DNA of 64,000 bases from Endotrypanum monterogeii (lineage: Eukaryota; Euglenozoa; Kinetoplastea; Trypanosomatida; Trypanosomatidae): NCBI GenBank assembly GCA_000333855.2, contig CM007341.1:510347-574346 (forward strand), read 5' to 3'. Position numbers and translations under genes: made by a program. Below, one piece after another: positions 38,682 to 49,410 of the stretch (positions are counted from its first letter, which is position 1; each line of letters starts with the position of its first letter). Under the pieces are notes generated by a model. It saw only the letters and a program-made list of their open reading frames with translations. It made no database searches and was not told the DNA's origin.

Positions 38682-40442
38682 CTACGCAGCGAAGAGCGGG
38701 TAGAGTTCCCCAGGCCCAATCGAATCATAAGTAAGAAAATGCACCCCATCTCCAGAGATGGGGCGTAAGGAAGGGAATAGAGTGAGCCATAGAATGATAA
38801 AAACACGCTGCGCAAGAAGCTGCCCAATGCGTATCCATCGTTGCCCTCGGCTGCTTGCGAACCCGCTTCGTAGGCTCGAGGCCAGCTTTCTGTCTGCTTC
38901 CGTCTCTGCTTTATGGATCATCTTCACAAACGGATCATAGGCGGGGGTGAAAAGAACTAAGAAGTTGTGCCACGCACCCAAATCGTACGGACTGCGATAC
39001 GTAAATCCGGCGTCTCGGTAGACGCGATTGCGCCTCTCATCCACAGTAGCGATCTCGATGACTGTTGTATTCTCCAAGACAAGACGTTGATTGAACCACA
39101 GGAAAAACGACATGCAGAAACATATCATAACCGTGATGCATAGTGTGAGCACGGCCAAATGCGAGGTGAGCAATATTCCAGGAGGGCCATAGGGCATCCG
39201 CTGCGAAAGCAGTTCTGCCTCTGTGGCGGCTTTGTTCGGTAATGTCCTCCATTTCGTGTGCAGATGTCTCAATTTTTGGACAGTGCTGCTTTGCTGCCAG
39301 TAGCCGTATGCCATGAAAGCAGAGGCCAGAAGGGTGCCGACCCAAAGCCACCACACGAAAAGCAGGAAATATCGTTGATTCTCTGCATCGACGCAGTTGT
39401 TGATCCACGGACAATGATGATCCATCTTCGTGACACACTCATTACATACAGTACAGTGATGCTCGCGGGGGGCCTTCAGTCGGCGGCAATGGCGGCAGTA
39501 GCGTCGTGGTGCGTCAAGCACACGAATGGCTCGCAGCCACGCTGGGTAACGCTCAGCGACACTCGCAATTTCTTCCAGCTCCAGCAAAGTTGGCAGCGGT
39601 GCCGTTACGCTCGGCCGAAATCGAAAAAGGGCGCAGAAGCGACGACACCCAGGGCTGAGATTGCGGACATATTTGACAAGACTCATGAAGCGGGCGAGCA
39701 TCGATCGCATGCCACCCCTCCGACCAGCTGCGACAGGGTCTTGCCGGCTCAACCGCGCAGTTGCGGCGGCAGACGCGTTCCCGGTTCGTTCCTTTACTAC
39801 AACAACACTCTCGGCAGTGGTGTCGACGATGCCCCTCGCTGCTGTTAGTGAGGGCAGGTGAGGTGTTAGGGAGTGGGTATAAGTTTCCATAAAACAGCTT
39901 TCAGGCGCCACACCACTCTTGAGAGGGAAAACACACGCACGCTGCGCAGCCGAAGCATCATACGCAACAGAGTTCATCTCTTGCGCCCCACCAGCGGCCA
40001 AGAAGCCGTCGTTAGGATGCTCGCCCGTGTTCTCCCTGTCACTGACCTCCGAGTATTCCGAGTCATCGACGGGTGACTCAGCCGGGTGTGTGTGGAATAT
40101 GTCTGGATACCGGTATTCTACCGGCGCCTTTCCGACCCTGCGCGAGAAGGCTATCGAGCAGAAGTAGTTCATGTAAATGTTAAATGAAATGAGGAGGACG
40201 AGGCCCTGTAGAAGCATATATGGAACAGTGCCCGGTGTTGTGAGCACAGGCACGATGTTGCGAGTGACGAAAACAACGGTGAAGGTGATAAGGGTGACCC
40301 CGAACGAAACTACAGCCCAGCTCGTTAGGGGCAGTAACGCCTCCAAGAAAGCGAGGAGCCAGCGCTGTCGAAGGAAAACCCACGCAGCCACAGAAAAATG
40401 ACCTGTCTGGAGGGCGTGACAGAAGAGTGCCCCATTGCGCAT
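38682..40442 (-). CDS. DHHC-type palmitoyl acyltransferase
   Basis: Membrane-bound S-acyltransferase that would attach palmitate to cysteines of target proteins on the endomembrane, Golgi or plasma-membrane face. The 586-residue protein has four predicted membrane segments, two before and two after a Cys-rich domain with CRHCRRLKAPREHHC, then CNEC and the catalytic KMDHHCPWINNC; DHHC is at 341-344, with C344 the acyl-accepting cysteine. After the fourth membrane segment, NTTVIE resembles the family's TTxE motif. A ~190-residue Ser/Glu-rich insertion separates the second membrane segment from the zinc-binding domain, which makes the protein larger than a typical DHHC enzyme. I use the ATG at 40442; the frame extends to 40568 only from a TTG and reads through a (CA)n run. 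Substrates cannot be inferred. Confidence 0.93.
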   Translation of the reverse strand: MRNGALFCHALQTGHFSVAAWVFLRQRWLLAFLEALLPLTSWAVVSFGVTLITFTVVFVTRNIVPVLTTPGTVPYMLLQGLVLLISFNIYMNYFCSIAFSRRVGKAPVEYRYPDIFHTHPAESPVDDSEYSEVSDRENTGEHPNDGFLAAGGAQEMNSVAYDASAAQRACVFPLKSGVAPESCFMETYTHSLTPHLPSLTAARGIVDTTAESVVVVKERTGNASAAATARLSRQDPVAAGRRGGMRSMLARFMSLVKYVRNLSPGCRRFCALFRFRPSVTAPLPTLLELEEIASVAERYPAWLRAIRVLDAPRRYCRHCRRLKAPREHHCTVCNECVTKMDHHCPWINNCVDAENQRYFLLFVWWLWVGTLLASAFMAYGYWQQSSTVQKLRHLHTKWRTLPNKAATEAELLSQRMPYGPPGILLTSHLAVLTLCITVMICFCMSFFLWFNQRLVLENTTVIEIATVDERRNRVYRDAGFTYRSPYDLGAWHNFLVLFTPAYDPFVKMIHKAETEADRKLASSLRSGFASSRGQRWIRIGQLLAQRVFIILWLTLFPSLRPISGDGVHFLTYDSIGPGELYPLFAA

Positions 40443-41191
40443 CCCTACCAGGGCAGAAGCGCGTTTTCCTGGTGATTCCGACAAGTACCAAAACAACCTA
40501 CATTTGAAATATATTTTGCGCGTGTGCGTGTGTGTGTGTGTCTCACTGCGCCACTGAAATGAATCCAAATATTGTGCTCAGAAGCTGATCATGGCTAAAA
40601 TGTGTTGGTAAAAAAAAAAAAAGAAGAGAGAGAGAGAGAGAGAGATGGGTATAACAAGTAATGATAGGGGTCGAGGAAGGGTGCGCTCAGGCAGCCACAC
40701 GAAAATCCCTCGGGGCGGAATGACAGCAGGGGGCTAGGCATGTGGTGAAGAGAGGAAGGGAGCGAGGTGTTTGACAAATGTACAATAATAGCGCGTACAG
40801 AAAGAAAAAAAAAACAGCAACGAAGAAAAGGAGGAAGGGGAGAATCCCAGGTCAATCAGATAAAACAGATTCAGATATAATAATTCTTCACGACGGCGGC
40901 GATGACCACTGCCAACACCGAAATCGGATATGCTCTCACGCCCAAGCTCAGTGCCCTCCCTCCCTGTCCGCTTTGGGGGACAAAAGTGAACAATAATCAG
41001 AGTCAAAAGACACAAAACTTGTAAACCCCACACAAGCCTCAGTGCAGCAGTACGTGTGTGTGTGTGTGTGTGTGTACACATTGCTTGTAAAAATATTACA
41101 CGATATAATGCATAATAGTACTGAGAGGAGTACCCTGACTGATGGAGGGACAGTGACGCTCAAGCTGCAAGTCCTACGTGTAGATGGTAGT
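40443..41191. other. Intergenic region 5' of the DHHC gene
   Basis: No supported gene. (TG)n (40522-40540), an A-run (40609-40622) followed by (GA)n (40623-40643), an A-run (40804-40813) and (TG)n (41051-41076). Confidence 0.6.
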
Positions 41192-42187
41192 CTATGGTTC
41201 TGATGTCTTCCTTGCGCCTCGCGAGACCGCCTTGGCATATTTCGTGGATGGAGAACGCTTGGGCGGGTTGCGCGACTTGCGACGCTGTCTTAGCTCAGTG
41301 ATATAGCCTCGCATCAGACGGTACTTGGTGGTGGGGCCAGTGAGGTAATACAGGTACTCGTAGCTGTAGATGCCGCCGCTGTGATCGTCCGAGAAGACGA
41401 AGCGCAGAGCATAATTGCCGACGGGAATGATGTTGGTTATCGTAATGCCGCGACGACCGTATATAATGATGTCCCTGCTACCCAGTGCGCCATCTGTGCT
41501 GGGAGTGTAAGCGCGCAGGTATTCCGCGAGGGCGCGTGTGCGAAGCGACACACCAGATGATAAGCAGGGCTGGCGAGAAGACAAAGATTCACATATCGGC
41601 TTCCCTGCCATAGCGTCATCGGCAGGTCTCGTCGCTGTCTCCGACAACTGCGACCAGGCCTCTGGGGCCTCTGATGATGACCTGGCAGGAGGCCCAGCAG
41701 CTGTAGCTGAAGAAGGACCAGGGAAGCCTCCGGAAGACCCCTCCGAGTCGCACGTGTCTGCTTCGAGAGAAATATTCCGCATAACATCGACAGCCTCCCT
41801 TGGCCACGTGAACTCCACGTATTGACGCGACTTGTCCACCTTGATGCTCGTCGGAACCAGGCATTGCCGCACACTACGCTGGGTGGTGATACGCTCCGCC
41901 AGAGTCGTGTTGGCGACACGCTGCGCCTTGAAGGAGCGCCGTGGCTCCGTCACGAGTTTCTCATCGGAAAACCACACATTCTCCGCAATCTGTGACACAC
42001 CGGAAGCCACTGCGTCCCTCAGCTTGCCAACAAGCGAGGTGGTGAAGAAGCGACGAGTCGCGTATGAGGCGCACGATTTAGGGAGAAGCGACGACGGCAG
42101 CGGCAAAGGAAGTAACACAGCCGTACGCCGAACACAGAGAGACGGAAACCGTGCAGCAGCGCAGCTACGATACATCACGCTGTTCAT
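41192..42187 (-). CDS. Mitochondrial DUF971 (GBBH-like N-terminal domain) protein
   Basis: A 331-residue protein with an Arg/Ser/Ala/Leu-rich N-terminus (RRTAVLLPLPLPSSLL, YATRRFFTTS) typical of mitochondrial import. The domain runs from about 111 to 283: PTSIKVDKSRQYVEFTWP, then LRAYTPS, ITITNIIPVGNYALRFVF, and the signature SDDHSGGIYSYEYLYYL. This is the DUF971/GBBH-like_N fold, known at the N-terminus of gamma-butyrobetaine hydroxylases and in small bacterial proteins, sometimes linked with Fe-S assembly ATPases. An ~80-residue Ser/Ala/Pro-rich insertion (142-222) splits the first strands from the rest, and the cysteines usual after the LR motif are absent. The C-terminus is basic. Start ATG at 42187; a Met at residue 5 is also possible. 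A role in mitochondrial Fe-S or cofactor biology is only a guess. Confidence 0.8.
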   Translation of the reverse strand: MNSVMYRSCAAARFPSLCVRRTAVLLPLPLPSSLLPKSCASYATRRFFTTSLVGKLRDAVASGVSQIAENVWFSDEKLVTEPRRSFKAQRVANTTLAERITTQRSVRQCLVPTSIKVDKSRQYVEFTWPREAVDVMRNISLEADTCDSEGSSGGFPGPSSATAAGPPARSSSEAPEAWSQLSETATRPADDAMAGKPICESLSSRQPCLSSGVSLRTRALAEYLRAYTPSTDGALGSRDIIIYGRRGITITNIIPVGNYALRFVFSDDHSGGIYSYEYLYYLTGPTTKYRLMRGYITELRQRRKSRNPPKRSPSTKYAKAVSRGARKTSEP

Positions 42188-42554
42188 GTCGACCGTTGTT
42201 CCTCAGCTACGGGGATTCCCAAGACCACTAGTTAGCAGATGCGGCTTGGTGAAAGGCTCGCGTGACAACAAAAATACTGACCCTTGCCGTGTGACACGGC
42301 AAAGGCTACTGCAGGTACGTGAGCCGTTGTCTGTGCAAATGTGAGCCTCTGTAGATGCATGGCAGCAAAAAAAAAAATTAAAAAGAGGATGAGAAGAGCA
42401 ATCGATTGCCTGGGAAAAAAAAAGAGGGGGAAAGGAGTGAGCTGCACACACACACATATTTATATATATATATTTTATTTTCCGCATGAGAGGAGGTATG
42501 CAAGATGCGGTGCAACGCCGAGACGGCTACTGAGAAAGCCGGTGTTGCCAACGG

Positions 42555-42589
<35 letters not shown>

Positions 42590-42843
42590 ATGAGCACCTG
42601 AAAAAAAAAAGATAAGTGAATAGGAGCATGAAACGGTAGGTGGCGAACAAGACCTATGACGAAGGTGGGAGCACCCGCCCCAGAAGTGCACGTGTTGGTT
42701 GGATAATGGCGAGAAAAAGAGGGGCGACGCATCTCAAGGTTTCCATGACTCTGAGTAAAACAAAGAGTAGACAACAGGACACTAGAGAAGGAGACGGGCT
42801 CGCGCGGTGCAGGTTAGCCTCCCTCTACTTACCGTCCAATAAC
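42188..42843. other. Intergenic region between DCC and DUF971 genes
   Basis: No supported gene. A-runs near 42367 and 42416, (TA) at 42461-42476, (TA)n (42559-42585) and an A10 run near 42605. Confidence 0.6.
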
Positions 42844-43680
42844 TCATCGCCGCGCTGAGTTGCTGGTAGCACCTCTCCAAATCCACCGACGCTCCTGCAT
42901 TCCCTCGATAATCCCGTACTCATTCACCGCGTCCTGCTCCGAGGTGCCCCAGATGGTCTTCCGACGACGGCAGACATATCGCTCAAACCACCAATCGCCG
43001 ACCGCAGTTGGAACTATGCGGTACAGAAGACGAAAGAACAGGCGAGGAAGGAAGCGGTCAAGGTGCATCCCGACCCGACACATAGCGGTGTAATTAATTG
43101 AAACGAGGAGATCTGTTTCGTTTGCATGAACGAGCCACGCACTGGAAGTGGAGAGCGATGAAGTTGTTGTCTGTCCACAGCTGACCGCTGCATGAGCGTG
43201 GTTCGTCGCTGCCGTTGCTTGTTGAAAGAGAAAACGGTCGTCCGTGGCAACACCCCCTGATCGCATGCGGGACAAGGCACCGGCTGCTGGAGAACGAACC
43301 TTCTCGACAAACACAAGCACCAGGTCCTCCGGCACAGGGAGCATCGACTGTGGCGACGCCGTTACGACTGACGCGCGCGCTGCGGAAGAAGAGAACGACG
43401 GTGACGTCGATGAGGCACGCTGGAAGAACACGCGACGCACATGAGATCCCTGGTGTGAGTCTAGGGATGCAAAGTAAATCCGGTGTCGGTCCAAACCCTC
43501 CGCGATCTCTTTCTCCACTGCACCTGTTGCGTAGTTGAAAAAACTAAAAAAACTGAAGTTGCGCTCCACGACGTAACGCACGCGTGCCTGACAAAGCAAG
43601 CAATGTCCGTCAAAGACCAGCAGATTGCGAGGAAGCTGAGACAGCAGCTGCCTGTAGTGAGTGCCGCGGAAGCGTCTCAT
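42844..43680 (-). CDS. DCC-family (DUF393) thiol-disulphide oxidoreductase-like protein
   Basis: A 278-residue protein with the family's N-terminal LVFDGHCLLCQARV motif: D24-G25 and a C27-x2-C30 redox pair. The C-terminal part, CRVGMHLDRFLPRLFFRLLYRIVP...WWFERYVCRRRKTIWG, matches the distal half of DUF393, which is usually ~110-130 residues in total. Here the two halves are separated by more than 100 residues of Ser/Ala/Thr-rich sequence. The chemistry is inferred from the CxxC and the family name; no substrate is known. The first residues (MRRFRGTHYRQLLSQLPRN) are basic and could be a mitochondrial targeting signal, but this is uncertain. The ATG at 43680 follows an acceptor AG at 43711-43712. 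Confidence 0.85.
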   Translation of the reverse strand: MRRFRGTHYRQLLSQLPRNLLVFDGHCLLCQARVRYVVERNFSFFSFFNYATGAVEKEIAEGLDRHRIYFASLDSHQGSHVRRVFFQRASSTSPSFSSSAARASVVTASPQSMLPVPEDLVLVFVEKVRSPAAGALSRMRSGGVATDDRFLFQQATAATNHAHAAVSCGQTTTSSLSTSSAWLVHANETDLLVSINYTAMCRVGMHLDRFLPRLFFRLLYRIVPTAVGDWWFERYVCRRRKTIWGTSEQDAVNEYGIIEGMQERRWIWRGATSNSARR

Positions 43681-43710
43681 CGATATTTCCGATTTAGGTT
43701 CACCGCTTTT

Positions 43711-43738
43711 CTAGGGCGAACGGGGGAAGGAAAGGCGT
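43711..43738 (-). promoter_or_regulatory. Trans-splice acceptor for the DCC gene
   Basis: In RNA sense GCCTTTCCTTCCCCCGTTCG is followed by CCCTAG; the AG is at 43711-43712, 30 bases before the ATG. Confidence 0.75.
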
Positions 43739-45847
43739 CAGAGTGTCAACCGATTTGTGTGCAAGTCGCGGGTACGCAAAGCATGTCTGAAAAACATATT
43801 TACAGACACACAGATCTATATAGAGACTAATATATGTACGAGAGAGGTGAGAAAAGGAGAGGTACATACAGAAATCATGTTTTGAGCTCTGCTCATAGAG
43901 GACGCTGCTGCAAGGAGCATATATCATGCTTTGGATCGAGCATCGCACGATATATGTCCCTTTTATGGAAGACGATGAAACCCCCATTCGGAGACGCAAG
44001 TAGCTTGGACTGGTGTTCCCGCACGCATAAGCCGACGAGAGAAAGACCGAGGAGTTATACGCTGAAGTTCAGCGCATATGTAAGGCGCCAGAGGATCACG
44101 AGCTTTTCCACGTGTGAGTGAGTGAGTGTGTGTGTGTGTGTGTGCATCAGCATCACCCAGCCTGCTGGGTTCTTCCCCCTCCCTCTTCGGACGCAACGAG
44201 GAGACCGGGAATCTGCGTAAAGACACCCGAGTGTGCATTTGTTTTTTCTTTTCAAAAAAATGCGTAGATTTTGCGCGCATCGAGGGGCATTTACGTTTTG
44301 TGTGAACCCTTTTATGGGAGGCGCATCGATCATGAGTATGAATGCAGGGGTGGGCAACAGAGAAAAGGGGGAGGGGCAGCACAAACAACACACGCCCACC
44401 CTACCTGGCAGCTGATGCCTGCGACATTCATGAGGTATTCCCAGGCTCCCCATATCTACACCTATCTACCTTCACTAACCCACCAGCAGAAGCCCATTTC
44501 TACAAGGCATATAGAGGCCTCAGAAATTGCTGATCACACCACCCTTACACCCCCCCCTCCCAACGCCCACCATCACTCCGCCCTTGGTGCTTAACATCGC
44601 TGAGTCGTCGTAATAACCAGAAAAGCTCCTGTGGCGTCAGTGTAGCTGTCAGTGGCCTCTCAGGTCCCTCTTACGAGTCAGCTGGATACAAAGGAGACGC
44701 GGACGTAACCTCCCCCCCATCCCCACCCATCAAGAGATGCCAACAATACAAAAAGACTTCGAAGCGGAAGCCATCAAAGGCAAGGCAACGGTGCAACAGA
44801 AGAATCAGGTAAATTACGAGCCGACAACCGGCTACCAGCATCGATCATCATGCCTTCCTCTCCTCTTGTATCGTCCTCATGCACGTGGCACGGCTACAAT
44901 GACTCGATGACAAATGTATATTCTCAGGACAGAAAGATGATCATAAATGCTACAAACATTAATTACAACAGTCACAGAAACACAATCTCATCTCAAAAGC
45001 GGAAAGAAAGAAACCGTGAGGCCCCCTTAAAAAAAAAAAAAAATTCATAGAGAAATAATAAAAGAAATTAATTTCCCCACCGCGCGGAAGAGGGCAAGAA
45101 AAAAAAAAACCTACGCGGCTCACGGCTCCAACGAGCAGTGTAATTGGCACATCTCTGTCAACAGATACACCTCATAAACGGACATTGCACACCTCCCGCC
45201 CCCCCCCCTCCTTTCTCCCCTCTTTCCTCCCTGGCGAATAACAGAGCACCAAGAAACAAAAACAAAAGTGAAATATATACATATATATATATATATAAAG
45301 CACGATCCCCGCAAGGAGCCAAGAGAGTACATATATACACTTATATATATATATATATAACACGAGAGAGGCCAAACAGAGAGAGGCCGCGTCAGCATCG
45401 CATCCATAACGCCGATAGCTGCGCCCCGTGTCATTCATGGGCTTGCCTTGGGGGATCCCCGCGCAGCGGCCACAGTTCAAGGTGTCAGATGAGGCTTTCT
45501 GCCAGCATACTAGTACTCATTCCGGTCATATAAAGGATGCGGACCTGTTCTTACTCTTTTTTTTTTTCATGACGCTGAAACTAAACCCTCTTGCTGAGTG
45601 AGTGGGGGGAGGCATGAGCGGCAGGGGAGCAGGCGCTAGGAGGGCGATGTCCTCATTGGGATGGTTACAGGCCCGGTTGTGCGTGAAGAACCTCACCAGG
45701 CTACATGTCTGTGACTCAAACGGTGTGGCTGCTGAGTCACCTCTTCCCTGCCCATGTCCTATACTCAGTCCGACATTTTTTTCTTCTAGTCGCCGACATT
45801 CGTGTTCACCAACATAACACCGCCCCTGCTCCCCCCCAAACATCATC
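43739..45847. other. Long intergenic region 3' of BCKDH E1 alpha
   Basis: About 2.1 kb without a supported gene. (TG)n (44126-44145), C-runs (44551-44558, 44712-44720), an A14 run (45030-45043), an A10 run near 45098, a C-run (45200-45208), TA blocks (45281-45297 and the TTA/TAA-ended palindrome 45341-45360), and a T11 run near 45559. Open frames are short and low complexity. Confidence 0.6.
45341..45360. repeat. (TA)n palindrome with TTA/TAA ends
   Basis: Twenty-base perfect palindrome; a second TA block lies 45 bases away at 45281-45297. Confidence 0.85.
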
Positions 45848-47284
45848 TTAAAGCTTTTCTTGATCGTATGTGGCACGGTGTGTCTCGTAGTGCTCTAGAA
45901 GCTGCGCCCGCTGCCGCTCCAGCTCTGGTGTAGGGAACTCAAAGACGTCGTCGCACATTATAGACACCGGCCACGGGGGCAGCTTTTCCTGCCGACGGAG
46001 CTCACTGAGCACCTCCTTCCGTGTCTTCTCCACGATCTGCTGCGACTGCTCCGGGTTCCACCAGCCCAACTGTGTCATGAACTGCTCAAAACGGTCGATG
46101 GGGCTGAAGGTCTCTGCAAAATGTTTGATCTCGTCATGCGAGCGGTACGCGGTACTCTCATCAGATGTCGAGTGATGGGATATACGGTACGTCATGGCCT
46201 CCACAAGAACTGGTCTGTTGACATCCAGAATCATCTCCCGTGCCTTGCGCACGGTGTGGTAGACCGCAAGCGCGTCGAGACCGTCTACGCGGGCGGCCGG
46301 CAGACCATAGCCCGCAGCACGGCTCAAGATGCCGTCGCCCATGTACTGACTGTGGGTTGGGGTCGAGATAGCGTAGCCATTGTTGCGCACGAAGAAGAGG
46401 GTCTGCGAGCTAACGGTGCTGGCAAAGTTGAGCCCAGCGTGGAAGTCGCCCTCGCTTGCGGCGCCCTCGCCAAAGAACGTAGCGCAGATGCGCGCCTCTG
46501 GAACGGTGGACAACTTCGTGCCAGGAGGCAATCTTTTCCTCAGCATCTCGTTCTCTAGTCGGAAGGCGTAGCCGGCACCGGCACCGTGAGGGATTTGTGT
46601 GGCGAGGGGAGAACTTATCATCTGCGCGTTGAGGCGTTTGGAGCCGTAGTGAATGGGCATTTGGCGTCCCTTCAAGTCACACTCACAGTTGCCCATGCAC
46701 TGTGCAATGAATTCGGGTATGGTGAAGCCACGGTACATGAGAATTCCAGCCTCTCGATACTGTGCAAAGTACTCGTCGTTACTGGCAAGCCCCGCAGCGG
46801 CACCCACCGCAGCTGCCTCTTCACCAAACATGGTCATGTAGAAGGATATGCGGCCTTGTCGCTGTGCCTCTAGCATGATTTTATCCATCGTGTTGTGAGC
46901 CAGCATCGCTGTCATGATCCGCTCCGCTGTTTGCCGAGTAATAAAGCTCGCCTCGTCATGCACGTTGTAGCGGAATACATCCCCGGGACCTGCACCCTGC
47001 TGCTCCGATCCGTTGGCGTTGGCGAACGTTGCGTCCCTACCGTTACTATCGGACATGTGCTTCACCACCGCATGGCCATCCAAGTCAAGCAGATGATAGA
47101 TCGGCGCTGCTGGGTCGGGCACCTCGTTGAATGTTAGTGTGTTCGTGGTTACCGGGCCATCCCTGAAGTCAACGTTCCAAACCTTTTGTACCTGACGGAG
47201 CGCATCGCTTAGAGAGGCACAGCCGGCGATGACGGGTGCGGCGGTGAGCGTGTTACAGCGCAGTGCACGAGATAAGCAAAACAT
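45848..47284 (-). CDS. BCKDHA: Branched-chain 2-oxoacid dehydrogenase E1 component, alpha subunit
   Basis: E1 alpha decarboxylates the 2-oxoacids of Leu, Ile and Val using thiamine pyrophosphate, with E1 beta, E2 and E3, in the mitochondrial matrix. The 478-residue length matches the family plus a presequence (MFCLSRALRCNTLTAAPVIAG). The TPP-binding motif is intact: GEGAASEGD begins at G272 and ends with RNNGYAIS (N302). EAMTYRISHHSTSDES (362-377) distinguishes it from pyruvate dehydrogenase and keeps the serine (S372) that the BCKDH kinase phosphorylates in animals. The substrate and subunit contact segments (MTMFGEEAAAVGAA, QYREAGILMYRG, MPIHYGSK) are conserved. The ATG at 47284 is preceded by a possible acceptor AG at 47287-47288. 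Assignment is firm. Confidence 0.96.
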   Translation of the reverse strand: MFCLSRALRCNTLTAAPVIAGCASLSDALRQVQKVWNVDFRDGPVTTNTLTFNEVPDPAAPIYHLLDLDGHAVVKHMSDSNGRDATFANANGSEQQGAGPGDVFRYNVHDEASFITRQTAERIMTAMLAHNTMDKIMLEAQRQGRISFYMTMFGEEAAAVGAAAGLASNDEYFAQYREAGILMYRGFTIPEFIAQCMGNCECDLKGRQMPIHYGSKRLNAQMISSPLATQIPHGAGAGYAFRLENEMLRKRLPPGTKLSTVPEARICATFFGEGAASEGDFHAGLNFASTVSSQTLFFVRNNGYAISTPTHSQYMGDGILSRAAGYGLPAARVDGLDALAVYHTVRKAREMILDVNRPVLVEAMTYRISHHSTSDESTAYRSHDEIKHFAETFSPIDRFEQFMTQLGWWNPEQSQQIVEKTRKEVLSELRRQEKLPPWPVSIMCDDVFEFPTPELERQRAQLLEHYETHRATYDQEKL

Positions 47285-47944
47285 TTCTGCAATGTTGCTT
47301 GGATGTTCCCTCCACTTTTTTTTTTTTTACAAAGGAAAAGATGGTGCGTGAGACACAGCGAGGAGGGGAGATGGAAGACGTAAATAATAAAAGAGAGTAA
47401 GGGAATAAAGGAGGGAGGGAGGGCTAGATGTAAAGGGAGAGAGTGCGCAGCCGATCACGAGTGGTTCGCAAAGATCATCCACATAAAGAAAACCAAAAAG
47501 ATGTTTTTTTTTTTCACTGACGGAAAAAAAAAAAAAAAGTACGTTCAACTGGAGAGAAAGACGAGTACGCGAAGGCACTGTAAGCGAGCACCTTCAAAAG
47601 CACGCACACGAGTGACGAAAAGCAAAGGTGAACCAGTGATGGGATGGAAAAGGGGCGAGGTTGCCGACAGAATTGCAAGAGATATCCTGCAAGAAAAAAA
47701 AAAAAGCTAAGGGGGGATGGAGGGGATGGAGGAAGAGGGCGGAGGCCAATTTTCCCTGTGAATAAATCAAAACGATGTGCGAAGACTGAAGGGCGGCCTC
47801 TACCTGAGCGCGCAAGCAAACACACGAGCAAGCACACGCGAAGGACTTGGTGTGCCAGGGGTATGGATGTGTAGCGGTATAGGATGAAGGGAGGGTACGA
47901 TATGTTGCTGTTACGTCCTCAACTAGAAATATTTTGTTGTTGTT

Positions 47945-48300
47945 GGGGGGAAGGGGAAGGGGGGAAGGGGGGAAGACAAACGAAAGGGAAACAACAAGAC
48001 AAGGAAAAATGACGGTGGGCTAAGGAGAAGTGAAAAAAGGGGGAAGGGGCGAAAGAAGAGGGGGAGGTGCGGGTAGGTAATGAAAAACGTGAATGGAAAA
48101 GCAGCGCTGCTGTGCTGACGGTGAGACAGGAAGGGAAAACAGCTCCCTCTCAGAATGAATAAGCGGCGAGGCCGTGTGTGAAATAGTAGGGCAACGAAGA
48201 GGGACGGAGGGGGGGGGGATTGGAGAGTCGCCCGTAGACAAGTGTTCAAGGTGAGGTCTCACCAGTGTGGAGAGATGAAAGAAAGAGGGAAACACATGTA
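47945..48300 (-). promoter_or_regulatory. Extended polypyrimidine region (RNA sense)
   Basis: The plus strand is strongly purine-rich (GGGGGGAAGGGG-type blocks) for some 350 bases, so the minus-strand RNA is C/T-rich here, with scattered AGs. In trypanosomatids such tracts direct trans-splicing and coupled polyadenylation of the upstream gene. It may serve the BCKDHA transcript, which would imply a 5' UTR of 600 nt or more. Confidence 0.4.
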
Positions 48301-48348
48301 CAAATGAGGAGAGAAGACAGAAGGGTGAAATATGATGTCAGCATATAA

Positions 48349-48356
<8 letters not shown>

Positions 48357-48386
<30 letters not shown>
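48357..48386. repeat. (TA)n microsatellite
   Basis: Thirty alternating A/T bases inside the purine-rich spacer. Confidence 0.9.
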
Positions 48387-48388
<2 letters not shown>

Positions 48389-49410
48389 GTTGAGGCGAGA
48401 AGACGCGGGAAGGATGGGGAATCCGTATTGGTAGGGAAGTCACTCCACACATGGTGAACGTGAAGTATCTACACGACGTATCCTAGAGCAGCTTCAAGTA
48501 ACATTTCCACTTGCCTCCCTCCTCCCTCCCCCTCCCCCCCATTCCTTGCACAATGGGGAAAAGAAACGAAAAAAAGAACACAAAGGGGAGTGTCCTCACG
48601 GAAGAGGGAGGGGGAAAAAAAAAGACGTTCAACATTGAGGGTTTACCCGACCACTCTGAGTGGCGGTTGGGAACTAATGTGTATGAACCCAAATGTCGTG
48701 TTTCCATGCGCGCCTTCCCCCACTCAGCACAGGCACCACATGTTCCGGTATCCGCCCTCAGCAGTGCTCACGCGTGGCGAGAAGAAACGGTGCGCCTCCT
48801 CAACTTTTTTTTTTTTAATACTGGTTTTGTTTTGCTCTGCCGCCTGAGGGGCCGCGTGCGAGTGCGCAACATCGTTTATATAAATGGGGAGAGGGGAGAC
48901 TTCAGTCACTTGATGGCGTCGTTTATTCCATGTCTTCATTTCCCACTGGACACAGCAGACTGGAGGGAAGGCATGGGAGGGGGGGGGAGCCTGCGACGCC
49001 ATACCTGACCTCCCCCCCCCTCCTCGCCTACCGCCCCCCCCGGCTTAAAGAGTAGAGACGGACGCTATTGAAGACTACAAGCGCATACATCCGTAAACGA
49101 ACGTGACGCCTCAACACTACCCTATCCGTTCCGTCCTGCCCCGCCCCTCCCTCAAAGTAGTGTACATCGAAATGTGAAAAAGCCAAAACATTCTGCCCCT
49201 GTTGATACCCCCCCCGCACAGCGGATATCAAGCACCGGCCCTCCTCCCCTCCATTCCCCCATCACGTCTTCATTCTTCCGGACAGCCACACACTCTAAGA
49301 CGATGAGGAAAGGAAAAGAGTGACAGAGGTCAGGGTGCTGATGTCTTCTTCTACCGTTTTTTTTTTTTTTTGGGGGGGGGGGGGTTCGGCGCTGCGTTTG
49401 CCGTGGCATC

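Larger units (their letters stand above)
47285..49410. other. Long intergenic region 5' of BCKDH E1 alpha / 3' of CYB5D1
   Basis: About 2.1 kb without a supported gene. T12 run (47317-47328), T10/A14 runs (47505-47538), A-run (47694-47705), a long purine-rich stretch (about 47945-48300; pyrimidine in the RNA), (TA)n (48357-48386), T12 (48806-48817), C-runs (49012-49020, 49034-49040, 49208-49215), and adjoining T14 and G12 runs (49358-49384). Confidence 0.6.

Noticed and set aside
40443..40568. 42-codon N-terminal extension of the DHHC protein
   Set aside because: Starts at TTG and translates a (CA)n run as Thr-His repeats.
43739..45847. Possible retroposon or duplicated element in the long spacer
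   Set aside because: No terminal repeats, target-site duplication or reverse-transcriptase remnant was seen by eye; a similarity search would be needed to find a degenerate SIDER-type element.
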